64,000 nt of DNA from Rufibacter immobilis (lineage in GTDB: Bacteria; Bacteroidota; Bacteroidia; Cytophagales; Hymenobacteraceae): positions 496,001-560,000 of the forward strand of contig NZ_RJJE01000001.1 of assembly GCF_003721565.1 (NCBI RefSeq). The letters are read 5' to 3'. Of this stretch, positions 1 to 9,839 are shown in pieces. Made by a program: the position numbers and the translations under genes. The notes under the pieces were generated by a model. That model was not told the origin of the DNA and did no database searches. It saw only the letters and a program-made list of their open reading frames with translations. Every line of letters begins with the position of its first letter. Positions within the stretch are counted from its first letter, which is position 1.

Positions 1-874
1 AGCCGTTGCCGTACTGGAGTTGCGGGTGCTGGTCTTTGATTCTAGCGCCAATGGCGGCAGGTGTCTTGAAATCAAAAGGCGTGCCGGCTATAGGTTCAAT
101 ACCCGTTGGAATCAATGTGGAATCTACCGGGGTGTAGCGGTCTGCGTTGATGTACAGCTGGTGGCCCAGCACATCGCCGCTGCCCTCGCCGTTCAGGTTG
201 AAGAAGGTGTGGTTGGTGAGGTTGACAATGGTGGCTTTATCGGTGGTAGCCTCGTAGCTTACCTTCAGTTCGTTTTCGTCGGTGAGGGTGTAGGTGACCT
301 TCACGTTCAGGTTACCGGGGTAGCCTTCTTCCATGTCTTTGGAAAGATACGTCAGCTCCAGGGTTTTATCATCTACCTGTTTGGCATCCCAGACCACGCG
401 GGAAAAACCTTTGTTTCCGCCGTGCAGGTGGTTGGCGCCGTTGTTGGTAGCCAGCGTGTATTCTTTGCCTTCCAGCTTGAATTTGCCCTCGGCGATGCGG
501 TTGCCGTACCGGCCAATAGTAGCCCCGAAGAACGTATCTGAGCCTTTGGTGTAGGCTTCCACGTTGTCAAACCCCACAGATACATCTACCAGTTTGCCGT
601 TCTTGTCTGGCACCAGCAGGCTCACCAGCCTTCCGCCGTAGTTGGTGATGGCCGCCTGCACGTTGTTCTTGTTCTTGAGCACGAACAGATCAGTTTCTTT
701 GCCGTCTATGGTCTTCTGGAAATTGGCGCGGGCAGGCAATTTGGCCTCCTGGGCGGCGGCGGTTTCTGTCTCTTGGTTCTGACTTTCTTGGTTCCCCGAG
801 TTCTGGTTACAGGCGCTGGCTAACATCATGGAGCTAATCAGTAAAGTGGTAAAAGGTCTTACTACGTATTTCAT
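1..874 (-). CDS. galM: Aldose 1-epimerase (galactose mutarotase), lipoprotein; C-terminus beyond the window edge
   Basis: Interconverts alpha and beta anomers of aldoses such as galactose or arabinose. The gene starts at the ATG at 872-874 (minus strand) and runs off the left edge, so about 291 residues are visible. The N-terminus has a hydrophobic signal followed by LASAC with Cys22, a lipobox, so the enzyme is probably anchored in the periplasm or outer membrane. Family motifs visible are ITNYGGRLVSL, the IGRYGNRIA loop and NLTNHTFFNL with the catalytic histidine. The catalytic glutamate near the C-terminus is not in the window. It lies on the same strand as the arabinan-degrading genes upstream, so a role in presenting released arabinose or galactose to uptake and catabolism is likely (inference from context). 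Confidence 0.93.
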   Translation of the reverse strand, partial: MKYVVRPFTTLLISSMMLASACNQNSGNQESQNQETETAAAQEAKLPARANFQKTIDGKETDLFVLKNKNNVQAAITNYGGRLVSLLVPDKNGKLVDVSVGFDNVEAYTKGSDTFFGATIGRYGNRIAEGKFKLEGKEYTLATNNGANHLHGGNKGFSRVVWDAKQVDDKTLELTYLSKDMEEGYPGNLNVKVTYTLTDENELKVSYEATTDKATIVNLTNHTFFNLNGEGSGDVLGHQLYINADRYTPVDSTLIPTGIEPIAGTPFDFKTPAAIGARIKDQHPQLQYGNG

Positions 875-968
875 GGGCTAGTTATGGGTTTCAATTGAAT
901 ATTTAGCAAAGCAGGCGTTTCCTTTACAGAGAAAAACGCTTTACTCCTGAAGGCGCGCCTGCTTTCTT

Positions 969-1397
969 CTACTGGTTTATCTCTACTATGGGCCACTGTG
1001 CTTTGTCCCAGGCAAGCTTCTCAATCCTGAGTTCGGGCCTGCCGTTCTGGGTGGCGTCATACCCGTGAAAGATAATGTAATCTGTTCTATCAAAGGTGTA
1101 GACCGCGTTGTGGCCCACGCCATTCCACTTTTCGTTTCCTTCCAGCAGAACGGTGCCGCCGCCCGCATCCAGGGCCACTCCGTTTTTATCCAGATATGGC
1201 CCCTGCACATCTTTGGCCCGACCCACTATCATCTTGTAATCACTTTTAGCGCCTTTGCAGCAATAGTCAATGGAAGCGAACAGGTAATAATAGCCGTTTT
1301 TCTTGAAAATAAAAGGCGCCTCAATGGCATTTCCGCCAGCCTCCGCCGGATTACCCGGCAACGGTGCCGGATTGGTCCTTTTACTTTCATTCATCAA
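969..1397 (-). pseudogene. C-terminal fragment of a GH43 arabinan endo-1,5-alpha-L-arabinosidase
   Basis: About 142 residues match the second half of secreted GH43 endo-arabinanases: the segment AIEAPFIFKKNGYYYLFAS contains the GH43 acid/base region, followed by DYCCKG, MIVGRAKDVQGPYLDK and GGGTVLLEG. The family normally exceeds 300 residues. The N-terminal half, including the first blades of the propeller and the catalytic aspartate, is absent. Upstream on the same strand are only stop-riddled sequence and a second, unrelated-looking remnant with a signal peptide. I therefore read this as a decayed gene rather than a small functional protein. It sits in an arabinoside cluster (GH127, GH51, mutarotase), so the ancestral function fits the context. 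Confidence 0.7.
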
Positions 1398-1610
1398 CTC
1401 CCCCTGAGACTATCTATCAAGAGATCTTCACCCAGATCACGTTCACTGAGCAGGGCTCTTGTGAAGGCTTCACACGCTTGTTCTTCACCTGAATAGATGT
1501 TGCACTGGTTGATGGCTGTACTGCCTCAGAGAGCTGCTGCTCCGGTTTTGCAGTGTGCTCATGTCCTGCGCGTATTCACACCCTCCAGCACAAACTCCCC
1601 GTCTTGGGCT

Positions 1611-1787
1611 TTAACAGCGGTATTCCCGATTTTCAGGATGAGTTCGTTCATTTTCTTGTTGATGCTGGCTGAGGCAGACATCTTTTATCTGCAAGGTCTT
1701 AGTAGCCGAATTTGTCTGCGCATTCAGGTTGAACGCCATCATACATCCGGCGGCCAGGGCCGTGAAGGAAAGGGTTTTGTTCTTCAT
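1611..1787 (-). pseudogene. Remnant of a secreted protein: signal peptide plus short frameshifted stub
   Basis: The ATG at 1785-1787 begins a 58-residue reading frame with a good signal peptide (MKNKTLSFTALAAGCMMAF, cut near NLNAQ). After about 35 residues the frame becomes unlikely. A neighbouring frame continues with the more protein-like MSASASINKKMNELILKIG and then GEFVLEGVN before stopping near 1575. This pattern suggests a frameshift and further loss. It may be the 5' end of the same broken gene as the GH43 fragment downstream or of another secreted glycosidase; the sequence does not decide. It begins 84 nt downstream of the GH127 stop, in the same orientation. Confidence 0.4.
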
Positions 1788-1871
1788 GTTACTTCTATTA
1801 AAACAGATACTATCGAGTTTGAGCCTAAGAACAGTTGTTACTTTGATGACCAGACTCAGCAAAGGGCAATT

Positions 1872-4238
1872 TTACTTCAACAACCGGACTTCGTAGATAC
1901 CCGCCGTGGAAGAGCCTTCTTTCGCCCGGAATTGGATATTTAAGACGTTATTCGAGGCTTTGGTCAGCAGGTGGGCGGGCAGTTCATAGTCTACCTCCAC
2001 AAACTTGTCGCCGCCGGAACCGTCTGCGGTCACTGTTTTGAGCAGTTGGTTGTTCACCAGAATGTCAAACGCCCGGTCACGGTCCCGCCCAAAGTAGGTC
2101 ACGCGCAGCTTGCGGGCCCCGGTGCCTTTGTTTTTCAGGTTATAGCTGAACCAGCCTGTGGCGTGCCGCCAATGCCGGTCGCGGTGAACACCGGTTTCGG
2201 TGCGTTCTCCCTGGAACCCATGATCTGACTCAGGTTGCTGTTCGCCGGGGGCTACCTGGTCTACCGTTCTGGCTTCCAGTGCCAGCTTCTCTCTTTCTTT
2301 TTCTTTGATAGCGGCTTTTCTGGCTTCCAATCCTTCAGGGGTGGTCACCGGCCAATACACCATGTAGCGGGCATCGTGTATCTGGTAGAAAGGCACCAGC
2401 TCCAGGCCTTTGTACTGGCTGGGCTGGATCAGCCCCGAAGCAGTAAAGGTGAAGGGTTTTCCGGGGACCGGTTGAATAAGATTGGCCACGTTTTTGGCAG
2501 AAGACACCAGCAGAGGCGCTTCCTCCAGCGAGTACAGCGGCCCATTGGCCACGTGCCCCATGCGGCTGCCATCTGCTAGTAAGCCGGTCAAGTCTTTTTT
2601 ATCGGTTGCGGCGGCTAGCACAATGGGGCCGTGCACAAAAGACACCCAGGGTGAGCCATCGGGTAAATATTCGGCTTTGGTTTCCATGGGCAGGGAGAAT
2701 GCCACCACATCCCCTGATTTCCACTTCCGGTCAATGCCCACGTACCCGGCCACGGCCGTACTTGTTTTTGCTTCTTTGCCATTAACCATCACTTGCACCA
2801 GACCTTGCTTCACCCACTCCGGCTGCCGGATGTACAGGGTGAATTTCTGGGCTTTCTTCAGGTTCAGGGTGAGTTCTGAACGTTCCTCAAAGGGGAATTT
2901 CGTTTTCTGGGTTAAGGCCAATCCTTTCGCTTGCCATTCTAGCCGCGAAGGGAGGAACAGGTTTACGTACAGGTCTTTGTCTGTATGGGCATAGACCAGC
3001 TCGCCGTATTTGCCATGGTTCTCCAGGCCCGAGCCCACGCAGCACCAGAAATCTTCCTGAGGTTGGGAATATACGCGGTAATGACGCGGCCGCATTGGCG
3101 TGAAATAGACAAAGCCTCCCCGGCTTGGATGCTGCGATGAGAGGATGTGGTTGTACATGGCCCGCTCATAGTAGTTCAGGTATTGGGCGGAGGCGCTGTT
3201 CAGAAACAGTTGCTTGGAGAGCTTGAGCATGTTGTAGGTGTTGCACGTCTCGGGGCCTTCTTTGCTTTCCAGCATGGAAGAGAAATTATTGGCCGGGTGG
3301 AAATGCTCGCTCACGCTATTGCCCCCAATGGAAACGGTGCGGTGGTTGACCACGGTGTTCCAGAAGAAATCGGCGGCCTTGGTCCAGCTAGTATCACCAC
3401 CCACCTCGGCCACCCGCTGATAGCCAATCACCTTCGGGATTTGGGTGTTGGCGTGCATGCCGTTCAGCTGGTCTTTGCCTTGCAGCAAAGGATTGAGTAC
3501 GGAGATCTGAGAGAACCGCTTTGCTATGGTAAGGTACTTTTTGTCTCCGGTGATTTGAGCCACATCGGCGAATACTTCGTTCATGCCGCCGTGCTCGCTC
3601 CGGAGCATGTCCTGGATCTGGGCATCGGTGAGGTTAGCGGTAAGATCTATACACCAATCTGAGAGCTTCACCAGCATGTTCTTAGCTTTCTCATTTCCGG
3701 CAAAAAGGTAGGCATCGCGCAGGCCCGCGTAGGTTTTATGGATGTTGTACCAAGGCACCCATTTCTTGTTCAGGGAGAAGCTTCCGGCCTCTATTTTACC
3801 AGCTTTGATGTCTTGCCACATCTGCTTGCCGCCGGGGGTGCCGCCCAGATACCCGTTGCCGCTTTTCTGTTGGCAAGCCTCCAGCTGGTCTACCATGTAG
3901 TTCAGCCGGCGCAGCATCTCCTGATCTCCCGTGGAAGCATACATCAACGCCAACGCCGACACGTAATGCCCCCCAATGTGCCCGTCCAGGCCGGTGTTTT
4001 CCCAGTTGCCGTAGTTCTCAGCCTTCGGCTGGATTCCGGCCTCTTTTTGATAAGGAGCCAATAACCGGTCCATGTCCAGGGACAGGAGATAATTTAAATC
4101 TGTCTGCTGCGCCTGTTTGAAGGGACTGTCCAGCAACCGCACCGCCGTTAACGGAAAACCCTGCAATCGCCCTGCCTGGGCACACCCCACTGCAGGCAGT
4201 AACGCAAAAAACAATATTCGTAGGACGCTCAACTTCAT
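1872..4238 (-). CDS. Glycoside hydrolase family 127 beta-L-arabinofuranosidase
   Basis: Predicted to release beta-L-arabinofuranose from plant glycans. It has 788 residues with an N-terminal secretion signal ending near GCAQA; a lipoprotein signal with Cys19 is possible. The GH127 (alpha/alpha)6 barrel occupies roughly residues 25-540. The hallmark zinc/cysteine centre is visible: Glu330 and Cys332 in KEGPETCNTYNMLK, and the Cys399-Cys400 pair in DFWCCVGSGLENHG. This matches the Glu/Cys/Cys/Cys arrangement of the family, in which a cysteine is the nucleophile. Beta-sandwich domains follow, and the last 130 residues resemble the DUF6805-type C-terminal domain. It precedes the GH43 remnants and galM on the same strand and is divergent from the GH51 gene. 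Intact. Confidence 0.92.
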   Translation of the reverse strand: MKLSVLRILFFALLPAVGCAQAGRLQGFPLTAVRLLDSPFKQAQQTDLNYLLSLDMDRLLAPYQKEAGIQPKAENYGNWENTGLDGHIGGHYVSALALMYASTGDQEMLRRLNYMVDQLEACQQKSGNGYLGGTPGGKQMWQDIKAGKIEAGSFSLNKKWVPWYNIHKTYAGLRDAYLFAGNEKAKNMLVKLSDWCIDLTANLTDAQIQDMLRSEHGGMNEVFADVAQITGDKKYLTIAKRFSQISVLNPLLQGKDQLNGMHANTQIPKVIGYQRVAEVGGDTSWTKAADFFWNTVVNHRTVSIGGNSVSEHFHPANNFSSMLESKEGPETCNTYNMLKLSKQLFLNSASAQYLNYYERAMYNHILSSQHPSRGGFVYFTPMRPRHYRVYSQPQEDFWCCVGSGLENHGKYGELVYAHTDKDLYVNLFLPSRLEWQAKGLALTQKTKFPFEERSELTLNLKKAQKFTLYIRQPEWVKQGLVQVMVNGKEAKTSTAVAGYVGIDRKWKSGDVVAFSLPMETKAEYLPDGSPWVSFVHGPIVLAAATDKKDLTGLLADGSRMGHVANGPLYSLEEAPLLVSSAKNVANLIQPVPGKPFTFTASGLIQPSQYKGLELVPFYQIHDARYMVYWPVTTPEGLEARKAAIKEKEREKLALEARTVDQVAPGEQQPESDHGFQGERTETGVHRDRHWRHATGWFSYNLKNKGTGARKLRVTYFGRDRDRAFDILVNNQLLKTVTADGSGGDKFVEVDYELPAHLLTKASNNVLNIQFRAKEGSSTAGIYEVRLLK

Positions 4239-4297
4239 CTATTTTCTTCCACTTTAGGTTTTAGACACAAGAGGTTAAGACCTCAGGCCGTGGTGTC

Positions 4298-4333
4298 GTT
4301 TAGGGGCTGTTTTTGGAAAAACAGCCCCTAAAC
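4298..4333. repeat. 36-nt palindromic repeat, perfect copy
   Basis: Left arm GTTTAGGGGCTGTTTTT, central GG, and an exactly complementary right arm. This is one of the cleanest copies in the window and serves as the reference. It lies between the divergent GH127 and GH51 genes, 59 nt before the GH127 start and 181 nt before the GH51 start. A pure end-of-gene terminator role cannot explain this position. Confidence 0.9.
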
Positions 4334-4514
4334 ACAAAAGCATAATTTTTTATGGTTTCTTCTTCCAAACTCTTCTCCTCCGCAAACCGCAAAAGCCTTC
4401 GCGTTTGTTTATATAAATGTAATAAATACACTTATATTTATTGCAAACTTCTCCTATATTTAACTTCCTGCTTCAAACATTTAGAAACAAACGCTCCCTA
4501 AACCGCCTTCAAGT

Positions 4515-6056
4515 ATGAAAAACACAATTACCATCTTTCTCCTCCTGTTGAGCAGCCTGGGTTCCTACGGACAAACCACCGCCACCCTTACAGTACCCGC
4601 CAAGGCAGAAGTAACCATTAGCCGACACATCTATGGGCATTTCGCGGAACATTTGGGGCGGTGCATTTATGGGGGCTTCTACGTGGGAGAGAACAACACC
4701 AAGATTCCGCATACGGCTGGGGTTAGGAATGATGTGGTGGCGGCGCTGAAGAAGCTGAAGATCCCTAATCTGCGCTGGCCCGGCGGTTGCTTCGCTGATA
4801 CCTACCACTGGAAAGACGGCATTGGTCCTAAAGACCAGCGGCCTTCCATCGTGAACAACTGGTGGGGCGGTGTTACGGAGAACAACAGTTTTGGGACGCA
4901 TGACTTCCTGAACATGTGCGAACTGCTGGGCACAGAGCCCTATCTGGCCGGTAACGTGGGAAGTGGCTTGGTGCAGGAGCTGGCCGACTGGGTGCAATAC
5001 GTAAATTTCGCCGGAGTGAGCCCCATGTCTGACCTTCGCAGGAAGAATGGCCGCGACAAACCCTGGAAAGTGAAGTACTGGGGCATTGGGAACGAAGCCT
5101 GGGGCTGCGGAGGAAACATGACGGCAGATTACTATGCCAATGAATATCGCAAATACGCCACCTTCGTCTCTGACTGGGGCAATACCGGCAACCTGTTCAG
5201 AATTGCTTCCGGGGCCAGTTCTTCAGACTACACCTGGACGGAGACATTGATGAAGATTATCCCCAAGAACCTGATTGAGGGCATTGCCCTCCACCACTAT
5301 TCCGTCATTAACTGGGAAAAGAAAGGCCCGGCTGTTGGTTTCTCAGAGCAACAGTACTTCTCTACCATGAAACAGGCGCTGTTTATGGAGGAGCTCATCC
5401 AGAAGCACTCAGCCATCATGGATAAGTATGACCCAGAGAAGAAAATAGCCCTGGTGGTAGATGAATGGGGAGGCTGGTACGAAGTAGAGCCAGGCACCAA
5501 CCCTGGCTTCCTGTACCAGCAGAACACCATGCGTGACGCCATGATTGCCGGCTCTACCCTAAACATCTTCAACAACCACGCAGACCGCGTGCGCATGGCC
5601 AATCTGGCACAAGCTATCAACGTGCTTCAGGCCGTCATTTTAACAGACGAAGAGAAAATGCTGCTCACCCCCACCTACCACGTGATGGAGATGTACAATG
5701 TGCACCAAGACGCCACTTTCCTTCCGCTTACCGTGAAGAGTACCAACTATACCCTAGGCACTGAAAAACTGACGGCCGTGAACGGCTCCGCCTCCCGGGA
5801 CAAGAATGGCATCACGCACATTTCCCTGGTGAACATTGACCCTAAAAACAAACAAGAGATTTCCATTGCCATTGACGGAGCCAATTACAAATCGGTGACC
5901 GGACGCATTCTGGCTTCCAAGGCGCTGCAAGACCACAACACTTTTGAGAAACCAAATCTGATCACACCTACCACTTTCAAGGGGGCCAAGCTGAAAGGCA
6001 ATTCGCTGAAAGTGGAGCTTCCGCCGTTTTCTGTGGTGGTGCTGGAAATGAAATAA
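4515..6056 (+). CDS. Alpha-L-arabinofuranosidase, GH51
   Basis: Removes alpha-L-arabinofuranosyl residues from arabinan or arabinoxylan oligosaccharides by a retaining mechanism. It has 513 residues with a signal peptide ([20 protein letters not shown]), so it is exported. The catalytic (beta/alpha)8 barrel holds the acid/base Glu194 in [12 protein letters not shown] and the nucleophile Glu317 in [25 protein letters not shown] is the typical GH51 substrate loop. A C-terminal beta-sandwich ends in VVLEMK. Length and motifs are normal for the family. It is divergent from the GH127 gene, so the two may share control elements in the 276-nt spacer. A 36-nt palindrome and then a terminator hairpin follow it. 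Confidence 0.95.
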   Translation: MKNTITIFLLLLSSLGSYGQTTATLTVPAKAEVTISRHIYGHFAEHLGRCIYGGFYVGENNTKIPHTAGVRNDVVAALKKLKIPNLRWPGGCFADTYHWKDGIGPKDQRPSIVNNWWGGVTENNSFGTHDFLNMCELLGTEPYLAGNVGSGLVQELADWVQYVNFAGVSPMSDLRRKNGRDKPWKVKYWGIGNEAWGCGGNMTADYYANEYRKYATFVSDWGNTGNLFRIASGASSSDYTWTETLMKIIPKNLIEGIALHHYSVINWEKKGPAVGFSEQQYFSTMKQALFMEELIQKHSAIMDKYDPEKKIALVVDEWGGWYEVEPGTNPGFLYQQNTMRDAMIAGSTLNIFNNHADRVRMANLAQAINVLQAVILTDEEKMLLTPTYHVMEMYNVHQDATFLPLTVKSTNYTLGTEKLTAVNGSASRDKNGITHISLVNIDPKNKQEISIAIDGANYKSVTGRILASKALQDHNTFEKPNLITPTTFKGAKLKGNSLKVELPPFSVVVLEMK

Positions 6057-6110
6057 ATCTCTTGGCCTCAATAGCGCACAGCTGCAGCCTGTACTTCATG
6101 ATATGTTTGC

Positions 6111-6146
6111 GTTTAGGGGCTGTTTTTGGGAAAACAGCCCCTAAAC
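6111..6146. repeat. 36-nt palindromic repeat
   Basis: GTTTAGGGGCTGTTTTTG with a matching right arm ending CAGCCCCTAAAC. Pairing extends outward through ttgc/gcaa (6107-6150). It lies 54 nt after the GH51 stop. Confidence 0.9.
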
Positions 6147-6200
6147 GCAACTCCTGTTCAGATGGCATAGCAGGAGTAACATCATGGCACAAGCATTTCC

Positions 6201-6236
6201 CCTTTAGCGCCCCTTTTTCCAAAAACAGACATAAAC
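6201..6236. repeat. Decayed copy of the 36-nt palindrome
   Basis: Left half CTTTAGCGCCCCTTTTT and right half AAAAACAGACATAAAC keep the length and the central T-run/A-run of the family, but pairing of the outer arms is poor. Probably a mutated old copy. Confidence 0.45.
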
Positions 6237-6237
6237 C

Positions 6238-6271
6238 AGCCTCGTCAGGTTTTCTGACGAGGCTGCTCTTT
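6238..6271 (+). terminator. Intrinsic terminator after the GH51 gene
   Basis: An 11-bp stem AGCCTCGTCAG/CTGACGAGGCT with loop GTTTT is followed by gctctttt. It lies about 180 nt after the GH51 stop, beyond two palindromic repeats. Confidence 0.75.
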
Positions 6272-6826
6272 TAATGTACCTAGAGGTTAACTTTCTCTAC
6301 CCGCTCTTACCCGATTCTGGAGGGGTCTTGGCACTTGACATGGATGGTGCCTAGCCCTTAATCCCAGCACCGGAAGCACAGGCCGTTGGTTTAAAAGCCA
6401 GCGCTTACCGCCAAAGCCTCTAAGGGATGGAAGGATAACGCGGTAAAGGCAATCACTACATAACGGGCGGCCAATACTGCCGTAAAAGAACCAGAGTAGC
6501 GTATTCATTCTAAATGGGAAATATTTGCTTATGCGCACCACGCGCAGACTGAACCAAATGCTTTTAGATTGCCAGAAGGGTGATGCCAGCATGAGGATAA
6601 ACTGTTCCTTACTTGGCTCCTTCTGCACCGCCGCTGTTGGTTAAACTTTACGCTACAGCTATATTCTTTAGGTATAAGCAGGAGACCAGCAAAACCCCTT
6701 TAAGGCTTCTACAGTAGTATAAATGCCAATATTATTTAATATCTTACCAGATAAGTACTACGCTCCGGTCTTAGTGCATGAACTCAATTACAGTATTAAA
6801 TTTTCTATTCTTTTGCCATACCACTC
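6272..6826. other. Gene-poor stretch before the sensor kinase
   Basis: No convincing coding sequence. A 113-codon open frame on the minus strand (6287-6628) has no recognisable domain, an arginine- and tryptophan-rich composition and no neighbour support. A neighbouring frame around 6400-6490 reads TALSFHPLEALAVS, slightly reminiscent of sterol-desaturase-type proteins, but it is too short to call. Upstream of 6827 there is an AT-rich leader with TTCTTTTG (near-match to TAnnTTTG) about 15 nt before the ATG. Confidence 0.4.
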
Positions 6827-9763
6827 ATGTACATCCAGAGAATATTATCCGGGGTTTTCCTTGTCGCTTTCCTTAGTTTGGTATTCTTTACTACACTTGC
6901 GTACTTAAACCTAAACGACACCTATACCCTTTACCGCCAGGACCAAATTGCGCTTGACATTCTGAGAGCCATAGAGCCCTTGGAAAACAACATATTGAAT
7001 ATTAACAACGGAGCCATCGCCTATGCCACCCAGGGCCACACCCAGGCGCTGGAGCAGCACGGGAAAGGACTTGCCAATTACCCAAGAAGCCTACGGGTGT
7101 TACAGAGTATTGACGCCACGGGCCTGGGTAAATCAGAAGACATGCAGCGGTTAATGCAACACGCAGACTCTGTCATTTCTCTCTCTTCGCGTCTGGTGGC
7201 CCAGGTCAAGGCCAGCCCCTCAGGCGCATCCTTCACGGTACTTGAGGAGAAACTACACCAGCATCTCTATCTTTTCAGAGCTGTGGTAAAGGCCATAGAG
7301 CACCAACAACAGGCCAAGCAGCTTTTAGCCGATGAAAACACGCAGAGCAAGCTCAACAACATGCTGCACACCTTCATTGTCTTTACGGCCTTCATGTTCC
7401 TATTTTTCATGGCCACCTATTGGCTTATCCACAAAACCCTCCGGAGCAGGCAGCAGGCGGCGGAGCTCCTGAGAGAAAAGGAACAACTTTTCTCCATTCT
7501 CTTCTACAAGAGCCCTATTATGCTGGCGCTCACAGAACTTTCTACCGGTAAAATCATTGACACCAATGACAATTCTTTGGCCTTCCTGGGCTATTCGCGC
7601 GAACAGGTCATTGGCCGCACCGCCCATGAGCTGAAGCTATATCCTAATCCGCAGGACCGGGAAAATGTGATCCAGATGGTGCTCAACAACCAAAAGGTAC
7701 GCAATCTGGAAATGCGGCTCCGCACCCAAAGCGGCGAAATAAGGGATGTCATGTACAACATTGAGCGCATGCACCTCAACAACCTAGACTGCATTCTGCT
7801 GGCCTTTGAAGACATCACAGACCGTAAGCGGGCAGAGAAAAAGCTAAAGGACAGCGAACTCCTGTTCTCTACCATTTTTTACAAAAGCCCCATCATCAAA
7901 TCCATCTCAGACGCCAACACGGGTGCCTACTTAGATGTGAATGATCGGTTTTGTCAGTTTTTTGGTTACCCTAAAGAAGAAATCCTGGGCAAATCCAGCA
8001 CAGAGCTCCAACTCTGGAAAAATGAGCATGACCGTACCGCCTTTGCCCAGAAGCTTAGAAATGAGCAGCGGGTGAAGTCTCTGGAACTGGAGGTAAAAAC
8101 CAAACAGGGCGCTATTCACCATATCTCTACCCACGCAGAGATCCTTCGCCTAGACGGGAAAGAATGTATTGTTTCTGCGGCGGTAGACATCACAGAAAAG
8201 AAACAGGCCGATGAACTTATCCGGAACCTAAACATCTCTTTGGAGAAAAGCGTGGCCGAGCGTATCAAGGAAGTCTCTGACTACAAATATGCCCTAGACC
8301 AATCTTCCATTGTGGAGATCACAGATAAAACCGGCGCCTTTATCTACGTCAATGACAACTTCTGCAACATCTCCGGTTACCGCCAGGAAGAACTGTTAGG
8401 CAAAAACCACCGCATCACCAAGTCCGGCTACCACTCCAAAGAATTCTTCCAAGATATGTGGGAGACCATCTCACGGGGCAACATCTGGAAAGGCGAGATC
8501 AAAGACCTGACCAAAGACGGTGTCTACTACTGGACTGAGACCACCATTGTCCCCATCCTGGATGAGCAGGGCAGCCCGCACCAGTATCTGGCCATTAGGT
8601 GGGACATCACTTCTAAAAAAGCCAGTGAAGAAGCATTACTGAGGGCCGTAGATGAACTAAGGATGAGCTCAGAGAGATTGAAGGAGGCACAGGCCCTGTC
8701 ACATGTGGGTAGTTGGGAATTTTCTTTGGAGCCCCAGGAGGCCATTTGGTCTGATGAGATCTACCGCATCTTGGGCACCTCACCTACTGAGACACCTACC
8801 AAGCTGGAATCATTCATGACGTTCGTGCACCCCGAGGATGTGGAGCACTCTCGCAAGATGCTGACGGCCCAAACCTACAAAGCAGACACCTCTTACCAGT
8901 TCAACTGCCGCATGGTGCTCAAAAACGGCAGCGTAAAATACCTATACAATGAATTTAAGGCGATAGTAGAACCTGACGGGAAACCCGTAAAACTAATAGG
9001 CATAACGCATGATGTCACCAAAGAATGGTTGGCCCAGCTGGAGAACGAGCGCATTACCTCAGATCTGCTACAGCGCAACAAAGACCTGGAGCAGTTTGCG
9101 TACATTGTCTCCCACAACCTCAGGGCTCCGGTGGCCAACATCATGGGCCTCTCCAACCTGATCAGGATGCTCCCCCCAGAGAATTCTGCCTTTAAAAAGT
9201 CTATGGACGGACTCCAAATCTCCGTGAACAAGCTGGACACCGTGATCAAGGATTTGAACAACGTGTTGCAGATACGCCGGCAGATCAATGAGATGAAAGA
9301 GGAAATAGACCTCCAACAGCTAGTGGATGATATCAAGTCTATGGTCGCGAATCTGATTGACAAAGAAAATGTCCTGATCTACACAGATTTCTCCCGCCTG
9401 GGGAAAATCTATTCCATCAAGAGCTACCTGCACAGCATTTTCTCCAACCTCATTTCCAACAGCATCAAATACCGCCAACCAGACCAAAGGCCTATTATTG
9501 AAATCATCGCCGACAAAATAGATAGTAAGATCTACTTCTATTTCAGGGACAACGGTTTGGGCATTGACTTAAAAGCCCATGAACACAAGCTTTTTGGGCT
9601 GTACAAGCGGTTTCATTTCCATACAGACGGCAAAGGCATGGGCCTTTTTATGGTAAAGACGCAGGTAGAGACCCTGGGTGGCAAAATCTATGTGCAAAGT
9701 GAAGTGAACAAAGGCACCGAGTTCATCCTGGAGTTTGAGGAACAGCACATGCGCCAGTGGTAA
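6827..9763 (+). CDS. Membrane sensor histidine kinase with CHASE3-like and four PAS domains
   Basis: A 978-residue sensor kinase. Residues 7-28 and about 183-203 are membrane segments flanking an extracytoplasmic helical region of the CHASE3 type. Four PAS domains follow at roughly 215-340, 340-465, 490-610 and 625-750; each contains a typical GY/E-E core and several end in a PAC motif (DITDRKRAE, DITEKKQAD, DITSKKASE). The HisKA helix carries the phospho-acceptor His763 in IVSHNLRAPVANI. The ATPase domain shows the N-box (FSNLISNSIKYR), DNGLGI and GKGMGLFMVKTQ. No response regulator adjoins it, so it is an orphan kinase. Cytoplasmic PAS copies may bind ligands or sense redox state; the signal is unknown. 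No receiver domain is fused. A shared terminator with the tRNA region follows. Confidence 0.93.
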   Translation: MYIQRILSGVFLVAFLSLVFFTTLAYLNLNDTYTLYRQDQIALDILRAIEPLENNILNINNGAIAYATQGHTQALEQHGKGLANYPRSLRVLQSIDATGLGKSEDMQRLMQHADSVISLSSRLVAQVKASPSGASFTVLEEKLHQHLYLFRAVVKAIEHQQQAKQLLADENTQSKLNNMLHTFIVFTAFMFLFFMATYWLIHKTLRSRQQAAELLREKEQLFSILFYKSPIMLALTELSTGKIIDTNDNSLAFLGYSREQVIGRTAHELKLYPNPQDRENVIQMVLNNQKVRNLEMRLRTQSGEIRDVMYNIERMHLNNLDCILLAFEDITDRKRAEKKLKDSELLFSTIFYKSPIIKSISDANTGAYLDVNDRFCQFFGYPKEEILGKSSTELQLWKNEHDRTAFAQKLRNEQRVKSLELEVKTKQGAIHHISTHAEILRLDGKECIVSAAVDITEKKQADELIRNLNISLEKSVAERIKEVSDYKYALDQSSIVEITDKTGAFIYVNDNFCNISGYRQEELLGKNHRITKSGYHSKEFFQDMWETISRGNIWKGEIKDLTKDGVYYWTETTIVPILDEQGSPHQYLAIRWDITSKKASEEALLRAVDELRMSSERLKEAQALSHVGSWEFSLEPQEAIWSDEIYRILGTSPTETPTKLESFMTFVHPEDVEHSRKMLTAQTYKADTSYQFNCRMVLKNGSVKYLYNEFKAIVEPDGKPVKLIGITHDVTKEWLAQLENERITSDLLQRNKDLEQFAYIVSHNLRAPVANIMGLSNLIRMLPPENSAFKKSMDGLQISVNKLDTVIKDLNNVLQIRRQINEMKEEIDLQQLVDDIKSMVANLIDKENVLIYTDFSRLGKIYSIKSYLHSIFSNLISNSIKYRQPDQRPIIEIIADKIDSKIYFYFRDNGLGIDLKAHEHKLFGLYKRFHFHTDGKGMGLFMVKTQVETLGGKIYVQSEVNKGTEFILEFEEQHMRQW

Positions 9764-9805
9764 TCTGGGCAAAAGGCTGAACAAGCCAGGCGAGCATAAA
9801 TAGAA

Positions 9806-9838
9806 AAAGCCGCTCATACAGTGCGTATGAGCGGCTTT
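9806..9838. terminator. Strong bidirectional hairpin terminator between the kinase gene and tRNA-Leu
   Basis: A 14-bp stem (AAAGCCGCTCATAC with its complement) and loop AGTGC, with A and T runs at both ends. It can end the kinase transcript from the left and the minus-strand tRNA transcript from the right. Confidence 0.85.
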
Positions 9839-9839
9839 G

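Noticed and set aside
6287-6628. 113-codon open frame on the minus strand before the sensor kinase, with a TALSFHPLEAL phrase in a neighbouring frame
   Set aside because: No domain in the open frame itself and only one short phrase, in a different frame, resembling sterol-desaturase-type proteins; too little to call a gene or pseudogene.
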